This document shows positions 24,128-35,683 of a DNA stretch of 64,000 nt, piece by piece. Each line of letters starts with the position of its first letter. Position 1 is the first letter of the stretch. Source of the DNA: Apiosordaria backusii (Eukaryota > Ascomycota > Sordariomycetes > Sordariales > Lasiosphaeriaceae). The notes under the pieces are model-generated. The model saw only the letters and a program-made list of their open reading frames with translations, ran no database searches and was not told where the DNA came from. A program made the translations under genes and the position numbers. The stretch spans positions 496,001 to 560,000 of the forward strand of contig JAUKTV010000018.1 of assembly GCA_030549205.1 (NCBI GenBank). The letters run 5' to 3'.

Positions 24128-25299
24128 TCACGGGCTCGGGCCGTCGGTTCCAGGGCACGTCTGAGTGGATAGCGTGTTCTGCTGCAAGGGGTTGAGTGTA
24201 ATTGCATGCAACGAGCGCGGTCAATGGTGCAATGAAAAAAATTAAGACTTCGAGACCCTTTTTGCTAGTTTCGAAAGATGACAGCTTCAACCGGGCCGAC
24301 GGGCGATTCCAAAGCGATTCAGGGCCGTTGGGGAAGCATTAGTCATGTGTTGTGCATCGCCTCGGTGCCTCTGGAATTCGGCTGGCGGCGAGAGTCTTCC
24401 CCATGTTTTGCGGGGTTCGGCCCCACTCCTCTCCATCTTTCTTCACACTGCGATTTCCATCATCTTTTGGATGACGACCTTTTTTCTGTCTTTGGCGACA
24501 TTTGATTGTCTGATGAGATTGTCGTAATTGTCAGAGGTGCTCAGCATTGCCTAGTCGAGGATAATTGGACGAGGAGACGACAACATTCAAATCAAGACAC
24601 CATCGATTATTAAACACTACAAAGTCTAGGACACACACCTTCTCCAACGATGGATTGCTTGGGTGAACATCTCCAATCACCGATTGATAAGCCTTTTGTT
24701 ATCGCGACCTTGCAACCATCATCTTACACACGATAAGCGAACCGACGTTATGGTCACTACACTATTCTCTGGCCCTGCGCAGTCACCTCGGCTGGAAAAT
24801 ACGCAGGAACATGCACTGGCTGGCCGCTGCCAGTTGCAAGAAGATGTCGAACTCGTTTTGAAGGCTGGTTCGGAACATTCATGTCGATGGCAGCGCGCAA
24901 TCGAGACCAATATTCTTCCGAGATGTCGTCAGTTCGGTTCAAGTGCGGCTCTTCAGTGCCCAGACAAGGCACAATATTGCGCCAGGCACCACCCAAGGGA
25001 CGCTGAGGAAAGCACGCGGCGTACAGAGAGGTGTAGCAAGGTCCAACGAGGTTCTCATCACGCCTCTCAAGCATCGTGACCGGGCTGGGCTCCCGATCTA
25101 ATATATCCGCGTGTCCTTCGAAAGAGATTCCCTTGACCGCCGCGAAATTGGTCAATGCAGGTTGAGGTCATGCTGCTACTGTGTTTCCACATGGACAACA
25201 GCGTCCACCATCACGCATTGTTTCTGCGTTCCCCCTTTGGGACGTGGAGGAAACGGATGTTCGGGAGGACAACCGGGAGCCGCACCCCAGGCCAAGACC

Positions 25300-25305
25300 T
25301 TAGCC
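25300..25305 (-). promoter_or_regulatory. GGCTAA motif (XLR-1/XYR1-type site), distal
   Basis: TTAGCC on the plus strand, that is GGCTAA on minus, 326 bp before the cellulase start. GGCTAR is the known recognition sequence of the xylanase/cellulase activator XYR1/XLR-1 in Sordariomycetes. Six bases occur by chance often, so the support is position and the second copy nearer the gene. Confidence 0.4.
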
Positions 25306-25381
25306 TACCAGCGCGATGTGTCGTTCCGAGTGGGCCATCGCCCACTCTGTCCATGGTGCCGGCACGACATCTCCTTCACGG

Positions 25382-25387
25382 CCGGGG
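25382..25387 (+). promoter_or_regulatory. CRE-1-type SYGGRG motif (CCGGGG)
   Basis: Matches the SYGGRG consensus of the carbon catabolite repressor CreA/CRE-1. Others in the same promoter: GTGGAG at 25244-25249, CTGGGG on minus at 25285-25290 and CTGGGG on plus at 25468-25473. The cluster is more informative than any single site. Confidence 0.35.
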
Positions 25388-25417
25388 AACCCGTCGACAT
25401 CCTGGCCGTTGCAACTT

Positions 25418-25423
25418 GGCTAA
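25418..25423 (+). promoter_or_regulatory. GGCTAA motif (XLR-1/XYR1-type site), proximal
   Basis: GGCTAA 208 bp before the GH6 start codon and 71 bp before the TATA box. It pairs with an inverted copy 118 bp upstream, an arrangement expected of an inducible cellulase promoter. Confidence 0.45.
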
Positions 25424-25493
25424 CGGAGGCAGTGGGCTGTCATGGCGAACCAATTCGGAAGACAAACCTGGGGAAGCGAGCAAGGTGAGCTGG

Positions 25494-25500
25494 TATAAGA
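25494..25500 (+). promoter_or_regulatory. TATA box of the GH6 gene
   Basis: TATAAGA 131 bp upstream of the start codon, followed by a C/T-rich initiator and leader (CTCTGTCTCTCTCT region at about 25561-25574). Typical of strongly induced fungal secreted-enzyme genes. Confidence 0.6.
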
Positions 25501-25630
25501 AGCATCCGACGACGGCCTCGAGATGGAGGAGTCTTCTTGCTTCTTCAGCCAGCCTCTCCAGCTCTGTCTCTCTCTTTCTGGTCTTGCTTGATCTTGCCTG
25601 ATCTCTAGCCTCCTTGGAAACACCATCACC

Positions 25631-26864
25631 ATGCGTGCCGACGTCTTAATTGCCGCTCTGGCCACCGGCGCCCTTGCCGCCGCCGTCCCTACCAACTCCA
25701 AGAAGCCGACCGCTCCCAAGGGCGATGTCAACCCCTTCGTCGGCAAGACTCAATTCGTCAACCCCGAGTGGTCCAACAAGCTCACCCAGACCTACAAGAG
25801 CTTCCTGAAGAAGGGCGATGTCAAGAACGCTTTCCGCACCCTTCAGGCCCAGAAGGTCAGCACCTTCGTCTGGGTCTCGCGTCTCTCTGAGCTCGGCAGA
25901 ATCGACGATGCCATCGCCACTGCCCGCCGTGTCCAGAAGCAGACCGGCAAGAAGCAGATCGTCGGTCTTGTCCTGTACAACCTCCCCGATAGAGACTGCT
26001 CCGCTGGCGAGTCCGCCGGTGAACTCGTGAGCGGCGAGAACGGCTTTGAGCGCTACAAGGAGGAGTTCGTCAAGCCCTACGCTCAGAAGGTCGCTGCCGC
26101 CAAGGACCTTGAGTTTGCCATCGTCCTCGAGCCTGATTCGCTCGGCAACTTGGTTACCAACCTCAACATTCCCCTCTGCGCCGGTGCCGCCGACATCTAC
26201 CGTGATGGTATCGCCCATGCCATCACCCAGCTCCAGCAGGACAATGTCCATCTCTACATTGACGCTGCCCACGGTGGCTGGCTCGGCTGGAACGACAACC
26301 TTCCCCTCGCTGCCGATGAGTTCGCCGAGGTCCTGAAGAGAGCCGATGAGGCTTCCGGCAAGGAGAACAAGATCCGTGGTTTCGCCACCAACGTGTCCAA
26401 CTACAACCCCCTTCACGCCGTCGTCCGTGAGAACTACACCGAGTGGAGCAACAGCTGGGATGAGAGCCACTATGCCTCCAGCTTGGCTCCCCATCTCGAG
26501 GAGCGCGGCCTCCCTGCTCACTTCATTGTTGACCAGGGCCGTGTTGCCCTTCCTGGTGCCCGCGAGGAATGGTATGTCTTTTTTCCTCCTTGATCTTTTC
26601 TCGATGAACCCAAACTAACATTTTTTCCGTAACAGGGGTGAGTGGTGCAACGTTGCTCCCTCCCAATTCGGTCCCGCTCCCTCCACCAACACTAACAACA
26701 CCGTCGTTGATGCCATTGTTTGGATCAAGCCCGGCGGTGAGTCCGATGGCGAGTGCGGCTACATCAACGCTCCCCGCGCCGGCCACTGGCACGACGAGTT
26801 CGCCCAGCAGCTCGTCCAGAACGCCCACCCTTCCGTCTATGAGAACTGGTGGAAGTTCGGGTAA
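25631..26864 (+). CDS. GH6 family cellobiohydrolase/endoglucanase, secreted, no CBM
   Basis: Secreted inverting glycoside hydrolase acting on beta-1,4-glucan from the non-reducing end. Exons 25631-26571 and 26636-26864 (intron GTATGT...AACAG), 389 residues. Signal peptide MRADVLIAALATGALAAAVP. Catalytic landmarks of GH6 are all present: YNLPDRDCSAG with the first Asp of the acid/base network at about residue 122, VLEPDSLGNLVTN with the general acid Asp, and WIKPGGESDGEC with the third Asp. GWLGWND and NVSNYNPL line the substrate tunnel. There is no cellulose-binding module or Ser/Thr linker at either end, so it resembles the small exoglucanase-3 group rather than CBH II. Codon use is extremely biased to C-ending codons, a sign of high expression. 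A long antisense frame across exon 1 is a by-product of that bias. Confidence 0.97.
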
Positions 26865-27700
26865 ATACCGATGTATCTATAATCTAGATGGATGGAGTAG
26901 GGTGTTTTAAAACTTCTTGTACATATTTATTTTGCCTTGTCTATACGAACCAGGGTTAATCAGAAGACTTTTTTGTCAAACAATCTCTCCTCATTGTTTT
27001 GTGACGGCCTCGATAAGGATGTGATGGTGTTTGAAGCGAGACTGAACTCGCCGGTGGCGCACTAACAGCAGGGAGCCCCCAAACCCGCTGCATTGGTAAG
27101 GTGTGGCAGGCAAGCCTCTGGACATTCGAAGCGTGGTTATGGCTTGCTTTGGGCGTCTTGGCAGGGGTAAATATTGAACGGTGATTTTGGAGGTTTCCTG
27201 GCAGTTCTACAACACAGATTCTGCTCAACAATCCGTCTCATGCCCAAGGCTCCTATCATGGAATCCTGTATCGTAGTACCTTGACGACCCAGGTGGTGAG
27301 ATAACAGTCTGTTGAGTTCCACCACAGCCAAAAAAGTGTGAGATGCTTCGGCTACAAGGGAGACCTTTGACGTCAAGTGGCACGGAACTGGAAGATTTGT
27401 GAGGCGTTTTAGAGTTGAGCGCCTCGTGGACTTCCCCTGGTGGTGGCCGCAGGAGGGCGTCATCATCTCCAGTTGCGGACCCCGTCGGAACCTCAAGATG
27501 ACATCCCCTTAAATATACACACTCGGCAGGATTGAGCTGCGCTTTGTATTTTCTCCTTTTCCCTTTCCTCAATCATTCTTCCCGCCCATGTCTTTCTTTT
27601 AATACCCTTTGTCCTGGGTGACCTCACGCTCTTTTGTCAAATTCATAACAGCATCAGCATTCTCTGCCTGTTATTCACGTAAACAGACGAACTGAACGTA
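26865..27700. other. intergenic stretch
   Basis: 3' flank of the cellulase gene and upstream region of the nucleotidase-like gene. No coding frame or repeat recognised. Confidence 0.5.
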
Positions 27701-29941
27701 ATGAAACGGAGTATTATTTACCAGCTGCTCTCGGCGGCAGGGTTGGTATTTGCAGAGGAGCTACCCCCCAACCCTTACGTTCTGGCTTCGATCCACGTTG
27801 ATGATTTCCCGGAGCATCTCAAGGCCCATGCCCGGGTCGTTACAGGACCCGAAAACGCTCAGCCCAAACCCAAGCAAGGCTGCAACGATATCTTGACCTT
27901 TTACCACTTCAATGATGTTTACCACTCTTTAAACCGGGAGCATGTCGCTCGCTTCGCCACTATGCTCGAGTCGGCCAAAAAGGGGGAGAACCCCTTGAAG
28001 GTTGAGCTCCGCGGCAAGCCCACCAACTCGTCCACCCCGATTGTCGTCCTCAGCAGCAGCGTCTTTGCCCCAACTACTCCTGATGGCGAAGCAAACACGA
28101 ACGCGGAGGGAATCACTACTGTTGTGTCACAGTTGCCCATCGATGTGGTGTGCTGCATCTCAGGTCTGTTTCTCACCCTCATCCGTTTCTTGCCTTTGGT
28201 CCTGACTGACCAAATCGCCTCAGACTCTCCTCGCAGCTCCCCTCAAGACGTTTTTCCCGTCCCGTCTGTTCTTGCTTCTACTTCTCCGGAGCAGTCCTTT
28301 TCAGAATCACAGGTCTCTCCCTTTTCCTATGAGGACGCCAGCGTCTCCATCCCCAAGACCAACCTCGTCGTGCCCCCTGCCGCCGCGCTGATCCCTCCCT
28401 CGGCCCAGCACGTTTTTGACATCCGACAGCAAGGCAACTACAAGATTGGTTTCTTTGGAATGGTTGGCTTGGACTGGGATACCCGCCCCAAAAGCGGACA
28501 AGGCGATGACCTGCCTGATGGGCACAAGGAGTTCCTCGTGAGCGCGGCGAGAACCAGCGCGAGGGTGCTAAGGGAGGAGTACGAGGTGGATATTGTGGTC
28601 GCGGTGACGAATATGAGGCTTGCGGAGGACCTGCTGCTGAGTAACGCGACGCAGGCGAAGGGGTTGGAGAGGGTGGACTTCATTTTTTGGAGGATATGAT
28701 CGTGAAGCCGAAGGGAATGTGCATCCCGAGGTCGCGATGCAGTCTCAAAACAGAGACGGGAAAAGCAAGGGGAAGGTCAGTGGCGGTTGGTTTGAAGTTA
28801 CGAGCCCCGAAATCAGGGTGGTCAAAAGCGGCGCAGCGTGGGAAGGACTAAGTGTTGTCGAGATGTGTGTCAAAAAGGAGGTCGAAGACTTTCCGGAATT
28901 GAGCAGTGTCAAAGGTTTGTGCCGTGCTTTATCCGTTCCTTTTCGCCCTTGATGGTAGGTAGTCCATACTGACATGCGGAAAAAACAGTGACACAGTTCC
29001 ATCGCCTCGAACGCTACCCCCCCTTTGCTTCCCTCGCTCCTTCGGTCCGCATCCTCAAAGCAATCGACACTGTCACCCCGGCCCTCGCCAACCTCACGGC
29101 CCAGCCCCTCTTTGTCTCTCGCACCAAGATCAACGGGAAGGAAGCCACTGTCCGTCACTTTGAAACCAATCTTGGCAATTTTATTGCTGATTCCATGATG
29201 GCCTACTACGACGCCGACATGGCCTTGTTCCCATCTGGTGCCATAAGATGTGATCGCATGCTTGGGCCAGAATCCGAGGGACAGCGACAGTTCGAGGTGA
29301 TTGGGGCTGATATCATTGACTGTTTGCCCTTCCAAAACCAGCTTGTGCTCAAGCTCACCACTGGGAAAGCGATCAAGGCTGCTTTGGAAAATTCCCTGTC
29401 CAATAGGCACGCCGATGGTCGCTTTCTCCAGCTAGGAGGCCTGAGGGTGAATGCTTCGCGGTCGAGACCCGAAGGCGAGAGAGTAATCTCTGCGAGATGG
29501 ATCCTCCAGGAACATGCCGATGGCACACGGATCGAGGTGGATATTCGTGACGATGAGCATTACACTGTTGCCATGACTGAGTGGCTGGCCAACGGCTGGG
29601 GTGGGTTCTCCATGCTCCGCAAGGGACAGCTGTTGCGCGGGGGCGAGGCGCAAGGCACGACCGATACCAATCTCTTTTTCAAGACTTTTGGTGAGTGGTC
29701 CGAAGTTGATAATTCCATTATTTCCGCCGTGACTGGAAAGAGGAAAAAGAAGCAGGTCTCGGTAGTGCTGAAGGAGTACTTGGACAACCCGTATTTGAGC
29801 AGTCAGAACTCCGGGCTTAGGACTGTCAGGTATAAGATGGTGGTTGGCAAGGATGGTGAGAAGGGACTTCCTATTGTCTCACCAAAGACCGATGGAAGGA
29901 TTCACTTCCACAAAGAGCTGAGCCTGGAGATGTCCACATAG
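27701..29941 (+). pseudogene. secreted 5'-nucleotidase-family protein, metal ligands lost and frame broken
   Basis: Resembles the UshA/5'-nucleotidase family (calcineurin-like phosphatase domain plus C-terminal nucleotide-binding domain). Likely parts: 27701-28163, intron 28164-28223, 28224-28914, intron 28915-28988, 28989-29941. A signal peptide (MKRSIIYQLLSAAGLVFA) is present. The first ligand motif is there (YHFNDVYHS). The GD motif is VVLSSSVFAP, the GNH(E/D) motif is gone (VVCCIS), the THM histidine is Asn (VAVTNM), and the GGHDH motif is GGYDR. Between VDFI and GGYDR a run of six T (28683-28688) shifts the frame by one and brings a stop at 28697; with one T fewer the frame continues to the next intron. 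The C-terminal domain is well kept (ETNLGNFIADSM, FPSGAIRCD, ANGWGGFSM). So it is either a pseudogene, or a pseudoenzyme with a sequencing error in the T run. Catalysis is very unlikely either way. Confidence 0.78.
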
Positions 29942-30578
29942 AAGAAGAATCCAAAGTAGAGCTGACAAAGAGGCGAGGAGAGCCTTCTCGCTGATGGAGG
30001 TAAATATACGGCTCTTGGGTTTAGCTGGGAAACACAATGTTTGCCACTCGAGCAGCACTTTCATAGACTGAACAAAAGCGAGTTCCCATTGCTCACTTGA
30101 AACCAGCCGGCAACCACCAGCGTTTCTCCAGCCAAGTCCGTAAAAAAATGTTTGCGACGTCTTCTGCAGCTATTGGCACTTCAAGATCGTAAATGTTCGG
30201 TGCCAGACTGTGGGGCCTCGCTCGACCTGGGCGTCTTCCCAAAGCGATCTCCTTGGCACTGCCCCTCCTGCGCCTCTGAAAGTTTTCCCGAATTGTCAGC
30301 TTTTTGGTCAGCGGGATTCTGTGTGCCGTATATATTTCCCCTCAAAATCCCATGTCGTCGGTCTGTCTGAGGCCAAAGCCCGGGAGAGTCCAGATGAGCC
30401 ATCCATATCGACACCAACACTCCAGGAGAACGCCCACAGAAACTGATTCAGTGCAATTGCCGTCTATCATGTCCCAGCCTAGACCGCCATCCTTCTCTCT
30501 TTTCTCTGTATGTACACGGCAAGCCCATCTCCCGGTTCACGTGCTCGCCCGTTCGTTCCCGTCTCTTCCAGCAGCTCT
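29942..30578. other. intergenic stretch between convergent genes
   Basis: 3' flanks of the nucleotidase-like gene (+) and the complex I gene (-). Nothing recognised. Confidence 0.5.
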
Positions 30579-30986
30579 CTAGTTACTCCGTGCACCGCCC
30601 TTGGCTTCTCTGAGCTCGTCCATCTTGGCGACTCGCTTCTTAAACTCAACGTATTGGCACTTTTCGTAGCTGTGTCTCTCGTCCTGTTGCGCCGTCAGCA
30701 TTCTAGCCTACCCCGCGGCTGGAGGGGCTCGGGGCCGGTTGGAAGAGAGGTTAGGGCGGAATCCGTACGTTGCACTTCCAGGGAAGGTAGTATGTGTCCT
30801 GGCGACACCGGTTGAGGGGGATCAAGAGGTGAGCGCAGCTGTCACGGTACGCCATAGGGAGTTTGGCATCACGCATCTCCTCGCGGGTCGCCTCTGCTTT
30901 CTTGTTAGCTTCTGGTGAGTGGAGGAGTGGATTGGGGGGAAGGATAACGTACGCCGCGGGATCTCAGAAGCCGTGCCTGTCGCCAT
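30579..30986 (-). CDS. NDUFB7: mitochondrial complex I subunit NDUFB7/B18, twin CX9C
   Basis: Accessory subunit of NADH:ubiquinone oxidoreductase on the intermembrane-space side of the membrane arm. Three short exons: 30986-30953, 30911-30769 and 30683-30579, together 93 residues. Donors GTACGT and GTACGG, acceptors ACCAG and AACAG; phases 1 and 0 join cleanly (EIPR-QANKK and WKCN-DERHS). The CHCH fold is explicit: CAHLLIPLNRC and CNDERHSYEKC, two CX9C pairs, preceded by EEMRDAKLPMAYRDS, the family signature. Twin CX9C proteins enter through the Mia40 oxidative pathway and need no presequence, and none is seen. The gene is hidden from simple frame searches because no exon exceeds 48 codons. 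Confidence 0.93.
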
Positions 30987-32264
30987 TTTCGCTGCAATTG
31001 AGGCGGACTAGCGTCGACAATTGCGAGGAATTCGAGGTGGTGATGCTTGCGCTGTGCTCTTGGAGCTCTGGCTGCTGTCACTGAGAAACCCAGTGGAGCT
31101 CCCACCTTGCGGTGGTCAGTGCTGCCTCCAGGCAGGGGTCAAGGCACGTGTGTGGTCACGTGCAGGCTGCCACGACCTCCTGGTGATTCTTCAAGGCAAG
31201 TCCTCGCAGTCTGTTTTCTTCGAGTTCCTGATCCATGGTGTACATGATGACGGACGGACTCCGAAATAAACTCCACTCTCTTTTTGACTGCTTTGCCTTC
31301 GTCCCCCTGCGCTTCAAGGTGACAGGTCGTTCCTGGTGTACGGGCCAGCTTACAGCGCCTTGTAAGGTAGTTAACTGCCCATCCTGACCCAACACCCACT
31401 TGACATCAAGTTCCATGACCGCCACAGTGATGACAGTTCACGATCAGCTTCAGATTCGCGAGGCGGGTGTTTTCTTTCTGGCGGTCTTCAGTCACATCTT
31501 TTATGTAAATTTGCTTCCTCGCGATTTACGCACTTCTCGTCCACGATTGGCCTTACAAGTGCTGTAACTTTCCATCGAACCATACCCCTTTCATGTTTCT
31601 ACTGGTGCCTTCTTATCCACTTTTCCGTCCTTCGCATATAGCAGGCAAGAAAGGAAACTGTTAGCATTGAACAACGGATTACCTTATCACGCGGACAACT
31701 TTCATCTTTAATCTCTATGACTAGGTACCGACCATTTAACGGATCCAGCTCGGACAGAGGCGGGTTCAACTTGCCGAGCTCACTTAGCCGGAACTCATCC
31801 ACCACCCACCTCTCTCTCACTTCTCTGCATACTTACTGTATCCAGTCGCTACCACGATCCCGAACTCTACACGGAACGCCACAATGGTACTCTTTCGGCT
31901 ATTTTTCACGTTTTCTACCAGACCAAGGCCCGGCGTTCAGCTCCTTGCAGCAAGCAGTCCATTTGTCAGCCTCGCTTTATCTCGCATGCTGGGACCATGG
32001 GAAGCTTCCTGGCCATGTACATTTCGGTTCTAGTCCCACTATTATGACGGCCAGGCCTCCTGGAGAAGGCAGTGTAACACCAAATAAATAAACCCCAGCA
32101 TTGGAGGAAGGGTGTGTTCCGTTGCGATCCCACATAGTGCGTGCTGTCCTGAGTGCCAAGTCACTCGAGTATACACAACAGGAACATCCGCCCCTGATGC
32201 TGCGACCGCTTCCCCTCGTTTCCCTCCCTCATTATTCTCTCACCCTTTATTCCGCGGCTTCAAG
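30987..32264. other. divergent intergenic region complex I gene / S28 peptidase
   Basis: 1.3 kb holding the promoters of two divergent genes. No splice-linked exon set or domain recognised; no repeat. Confidence 0.5.
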
Positions 32265-34247
32265 ATGAAGCCTTCTCTCTTTGCTTTCGTCTCCTTTCTT
32301 GGACGAGTAGGTGCGGTACTACTCCCGCCTCCAGTCCCCCAGCCCAATATCGCGACACTCAGTCTAGATTCTTTCAAGGGAGGTGAAACCAGGTTCAATC
32401 AGTTCATCGATCATTCTGATCCATATCTGGGGACGTTCAGTCAGAGATACTGGTGGGATACCACCTATTGGGAGGGGCCGGGGTCTCCCGTATTTTCACC
32501 CCCTTCCAGTTTGCCCCCCTCTCTCAGCAGGCCATTTCATTGAACATGGATACAGGTACTGGTATTCTCCCCCGGCGAAGCCAGCGCGGATTACTACAGC
32601 GGCTTCTTGACAAACCAGACACTCGTCGGTCTCTACGCCCAAGCCATTGGCGGCGCCATCATCCTGCTCGAACGTAAATTCCAATCCGCACTTGAAGCAT
32701 GAGATAGGCCCCCAACTAAACATGAGAAAAGATCGTTACTGGGGCGAATCATCTCCCTTTTCCCACCTTTCCACGTCCAACCTCACCTACTTGACCCTCA
32801 ACGATTCCGTGGCTGATCTCGCACATTTCGCCCGCCGTGTTCAGCTTCCCTTTGATGACTCTGGCCAGTCCAACGCACCCAATGCGCCCTGGATCTTGAT
32901 AGGGGGTTCTTACTCTGGCAATCTCGCTGCGTGGCTCAACCACCTCTCTCCCGGCACATTTTGGGCTTATCACGCAAGCTCCGCGCCCGTCCAAGCCATC
33001 CGACACTTCTGGCAATATTTTACCCCAATTTGGGAGGGCATGCCGCGAAATTGCAGCACGGACTTTCAGAAGATCACGGCACATATCGATAACGTCTTAG
33101 AATATGGCAGTGACGAGGAAGTAAAAAGCCTTAAAGAAGGGTTTGGTATGGGTGATATCAAGGAGAAGGGCGACTTTGCGTCGTACGTCTCACCTGATTA
33201 TATCATGACGACGGGAATTTCGTGACCGCTAAAAGAGAACAGGGCGGTTGGATTTGCGCTGGCAGAGTGGCAGTACATCTGTCTGTTATCCTCCCCCTTT
33301 TTTATGCCATGATACTGCGGAATAAGCTGACAAGGTAAAGCCATAACCTCAACCTACCACCGCTTCTACCAAATGTGCGACACCATTCAGGGCGTCCGCC
33401 CCATTGATCTAGACGGCTGGGGCACCGACCTCTGGTTCCCAAGCGGGCCTCCCACCTCCCCGCCAACCAGCCGAGGTGTTGGGCTTGAGAAGGCCCTAAT
33501 CAACTACTCTGCCTGGTTCAAGCACGAATTCTTGCCCGGCGCCTGCAGCAACTACGGCTATGAAGAGTGGGCCCAGCCCAACTCAACAGGTTGCTACGAC
33601 AGCTACAATGAGACCAGCCCCTTCTACACCGATTACTTGGTTTCCAACACCTTCAACAGGCAGTGGTTCTGGATGCTTTGTAATGAGCCCTTCTTTTACT
33701 GGCAGACGGGCGCGCCAGCAGGACAGCCTTCCATTATGTCTCGCCACGTTACCCCTGAATACTTTGAGCGCCAGTGCCGTCTCATGTTTCCCGACCAGGG
33801 GGACGCCAAGTCAGGGCTCTCGTCGGGCAAGATGGCCGAGGATGTCAACCGGCTGACCAGCGGCTGGTTTGTGAATACCACTCGGCTGATATGGACGAAT
33901 GGGTAGGTCCTTTGGCCACTGGTTTCCGTTCAATTCCTCGCTCGGAAATGAGGGAGAATTAACACAGCCACAGAGAATTCGACCCCTGGCGCTCCGGCTC
34001 AGTATCAAGTAAATACCGTCCTGGAGGGCCACAGCAAAGCACAGTTGAGACGCCAGTCTACCTGATCCCTGGGGGCAGGCATTGCAACGACCTCGACGCC
34101 AGGAGCGGAGAGCGAAACCAAGGGGTACAGCGGGTACAACTGGAGTCTATTGCCAGGATGGTTGGCTGGGTGAATGAATTCTATGACGTGAAAGGGGGAA
34201 AGGGTAGGGGTAACGGGGCCACACCTACGCTCACAGGTGCCGTGTGA
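32265..34247 (+). CDS. secreted serine peptidase, family S28
   Basis: Extracellular prolyl-type carboxypeptidase/dipeptidyl-peptidase family (S28). Six exons: 32265-32489, 32556-32673, 32732-33182, 33243-33280, 33341-33902 and 33974-34247, giving 555 residues. Exon 4 is only 38 bp (SAVGFALAEWQYI). Its acceptor partner for exon 5 is ambiguous between 33335 and 33341. Other junctions restore family sequence: GSPVLVFSPGEAS, LEHRYWGESSPF, TNGEFDPWR. Signal peptide MKPSLFAFVSFLGRVGAVLL. The catalytic triad is complete: Ser in GGSYSGNLAAW, Asp in FDPWRSGSV, His in IPGGRHCNDLD. Several N-glycosylation sequons (NCS, NST, NET) fit secretion. Acidic-pH protein degradation is the family role; preference for Pro at P1 is a family expectation, not visible here. 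Confidence 0.92.
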
Positions 34248-35683
34248 AAGAATGGCAGATTGATGAACTTACCTAGGTACAGACTGGCGAGACGTCTTGT
34301 TTGTATATTGTTAGCAAGTGACTTCGAGTTGTCCTCGGTGAAGATGGCAGTATGTAACTTACGATGCCTTTCCCAAATAGTTGATCGAGCAAGCATTTCT
34401 AGATACCTAAGCAATGGGGAGCTCACCGCTCATCTGTGATCACACAGCTACATGCCGCAATCAACATCAACTCGCCGTCAGCCGTTGTGTATCATGGGTT
34501 TGCTTACCATGTGATGATGAAGATAAACATCAAAACCAGAAACTATGGACGCCGTGCCCCTACTTGCCCAAGAGTTTTGGATGCTCGGACTCGCCCAAAA
34601 ACAAAACCGGCTCAGAGATATAAAAATAGAGATGATACCCAGAAAATACCAACATTTGGAAAGGATTGTGATGAGTCTTATTTTGGGCCGGGGACGGAAT
34701 CAAGTGAAGCAACCAGTGTCTGGAAACGCCACGATATCGCAGGCACAAAGCCCTAGCGCTGGCAGGTGGAAGCCGTTATTGGAGATTTGGCTGCGAAAGA
34801 GCACCGATACATGGTGGTAAAAGATGAAAAAATGTCGAGAGATGTCGAATTCCAAATAATTTGTTCCGCTTCAGGGATGGTTGAAGATAATGCAGGGCTA
34901 GCCACATCAGGTGGAGAGCACCGGCGTCGTCTGGTTGTTGCCAGCCGAGAGATATGGCCGATGCAGCAGGCAGTATGCCCGAGGTCGCCGGGTTGAGCCG
35001 CCCGAATGAGATCTCGATGAGAGGTCGACTCTACGTGTGGTTTTTGTTTCGTATCAGTCGGTCGTACGGAACACGGATCAGCCCTAGAGTTGGAAGGATG
35101 GACTCCCGCTGGGCAATCAAACAAGGTGCAATAGCAAACACCAACGTGTGCTGAGTCTTGGGACGGTGCAACCGTGGCAGAAACTGCAGGAAGGAAGCGG
35201 CAAGAACTCGAAATCGCGAGAATTCCGGTCTTGGTTCATGATACTGGAAGGGTGGTAGACACACTTTCCTAATTGAGCATGATGCACCCTGCTGCACCTC
35301 CTGCACGACGTCTTCTGTGCAGCTTCCAGGACTTTCACTGGCAGAATGCCTGTACCCGGCCCATCACTGCTACATCTGCAACAGTGACGATATGGCATCA
35401 ATCGTCCAACAAAATTCGACAGCGCCCATCCCATCCCATCTGCCCTGCTGCTAGTCGTACCGCTGTCGTCAGCCCCCGGAACGCCACGAGATTTCCGCAA
35501 GCCACCATATTATTTTAGGGCTGCTGTGCCATGTGGTCTGTATGTCGCCGCGTGGGATGACCACCGCCACTAAGGAGAGGATCGAAGATAATCACGGCAA
35601 GCATCAGAGCTAAGCACCCACGCCCTGGACAAAAGAACTGGCACCGCTACCTACACAACCTACTACATTCACTACCATTTTCA
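34248..35683. other. intergenic stretch at the border of the repeat-rich half
   Basis: No convincing gene. Short open frames on both strands have mixed, non-coding composition. Beyond it begin tandem repeats and AT-rich DNA. Confidence 0.45.

Larger units (their letters stand above)
24128..25630. other. divergent intergenic region RIB1 / GH6
   Basis: Carries the promoter of the riboflavin gene on the left and of the cellulase gene on the right; the cellulase side has the motifs listed separately. A minus-strand frame at 24757-25155 is open but has no recognisable domain. Otherwise nothing seen. Confidence 0.5.

Noticed and set aside
24757..25155. 132-codon minus-strand frame in the RIB1/GH6 interval
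   Set aside because: Composition is neutral and nothing is recognisable; kept only as a note in the interval entry.
25646..26521. 291-codon antisense frame across the GH6 exon
   Set aside because: It is produced by the extreme C-ending codon bias of the cellulase; its Gly/Leu/Val/Asp-rich translation matches no family.
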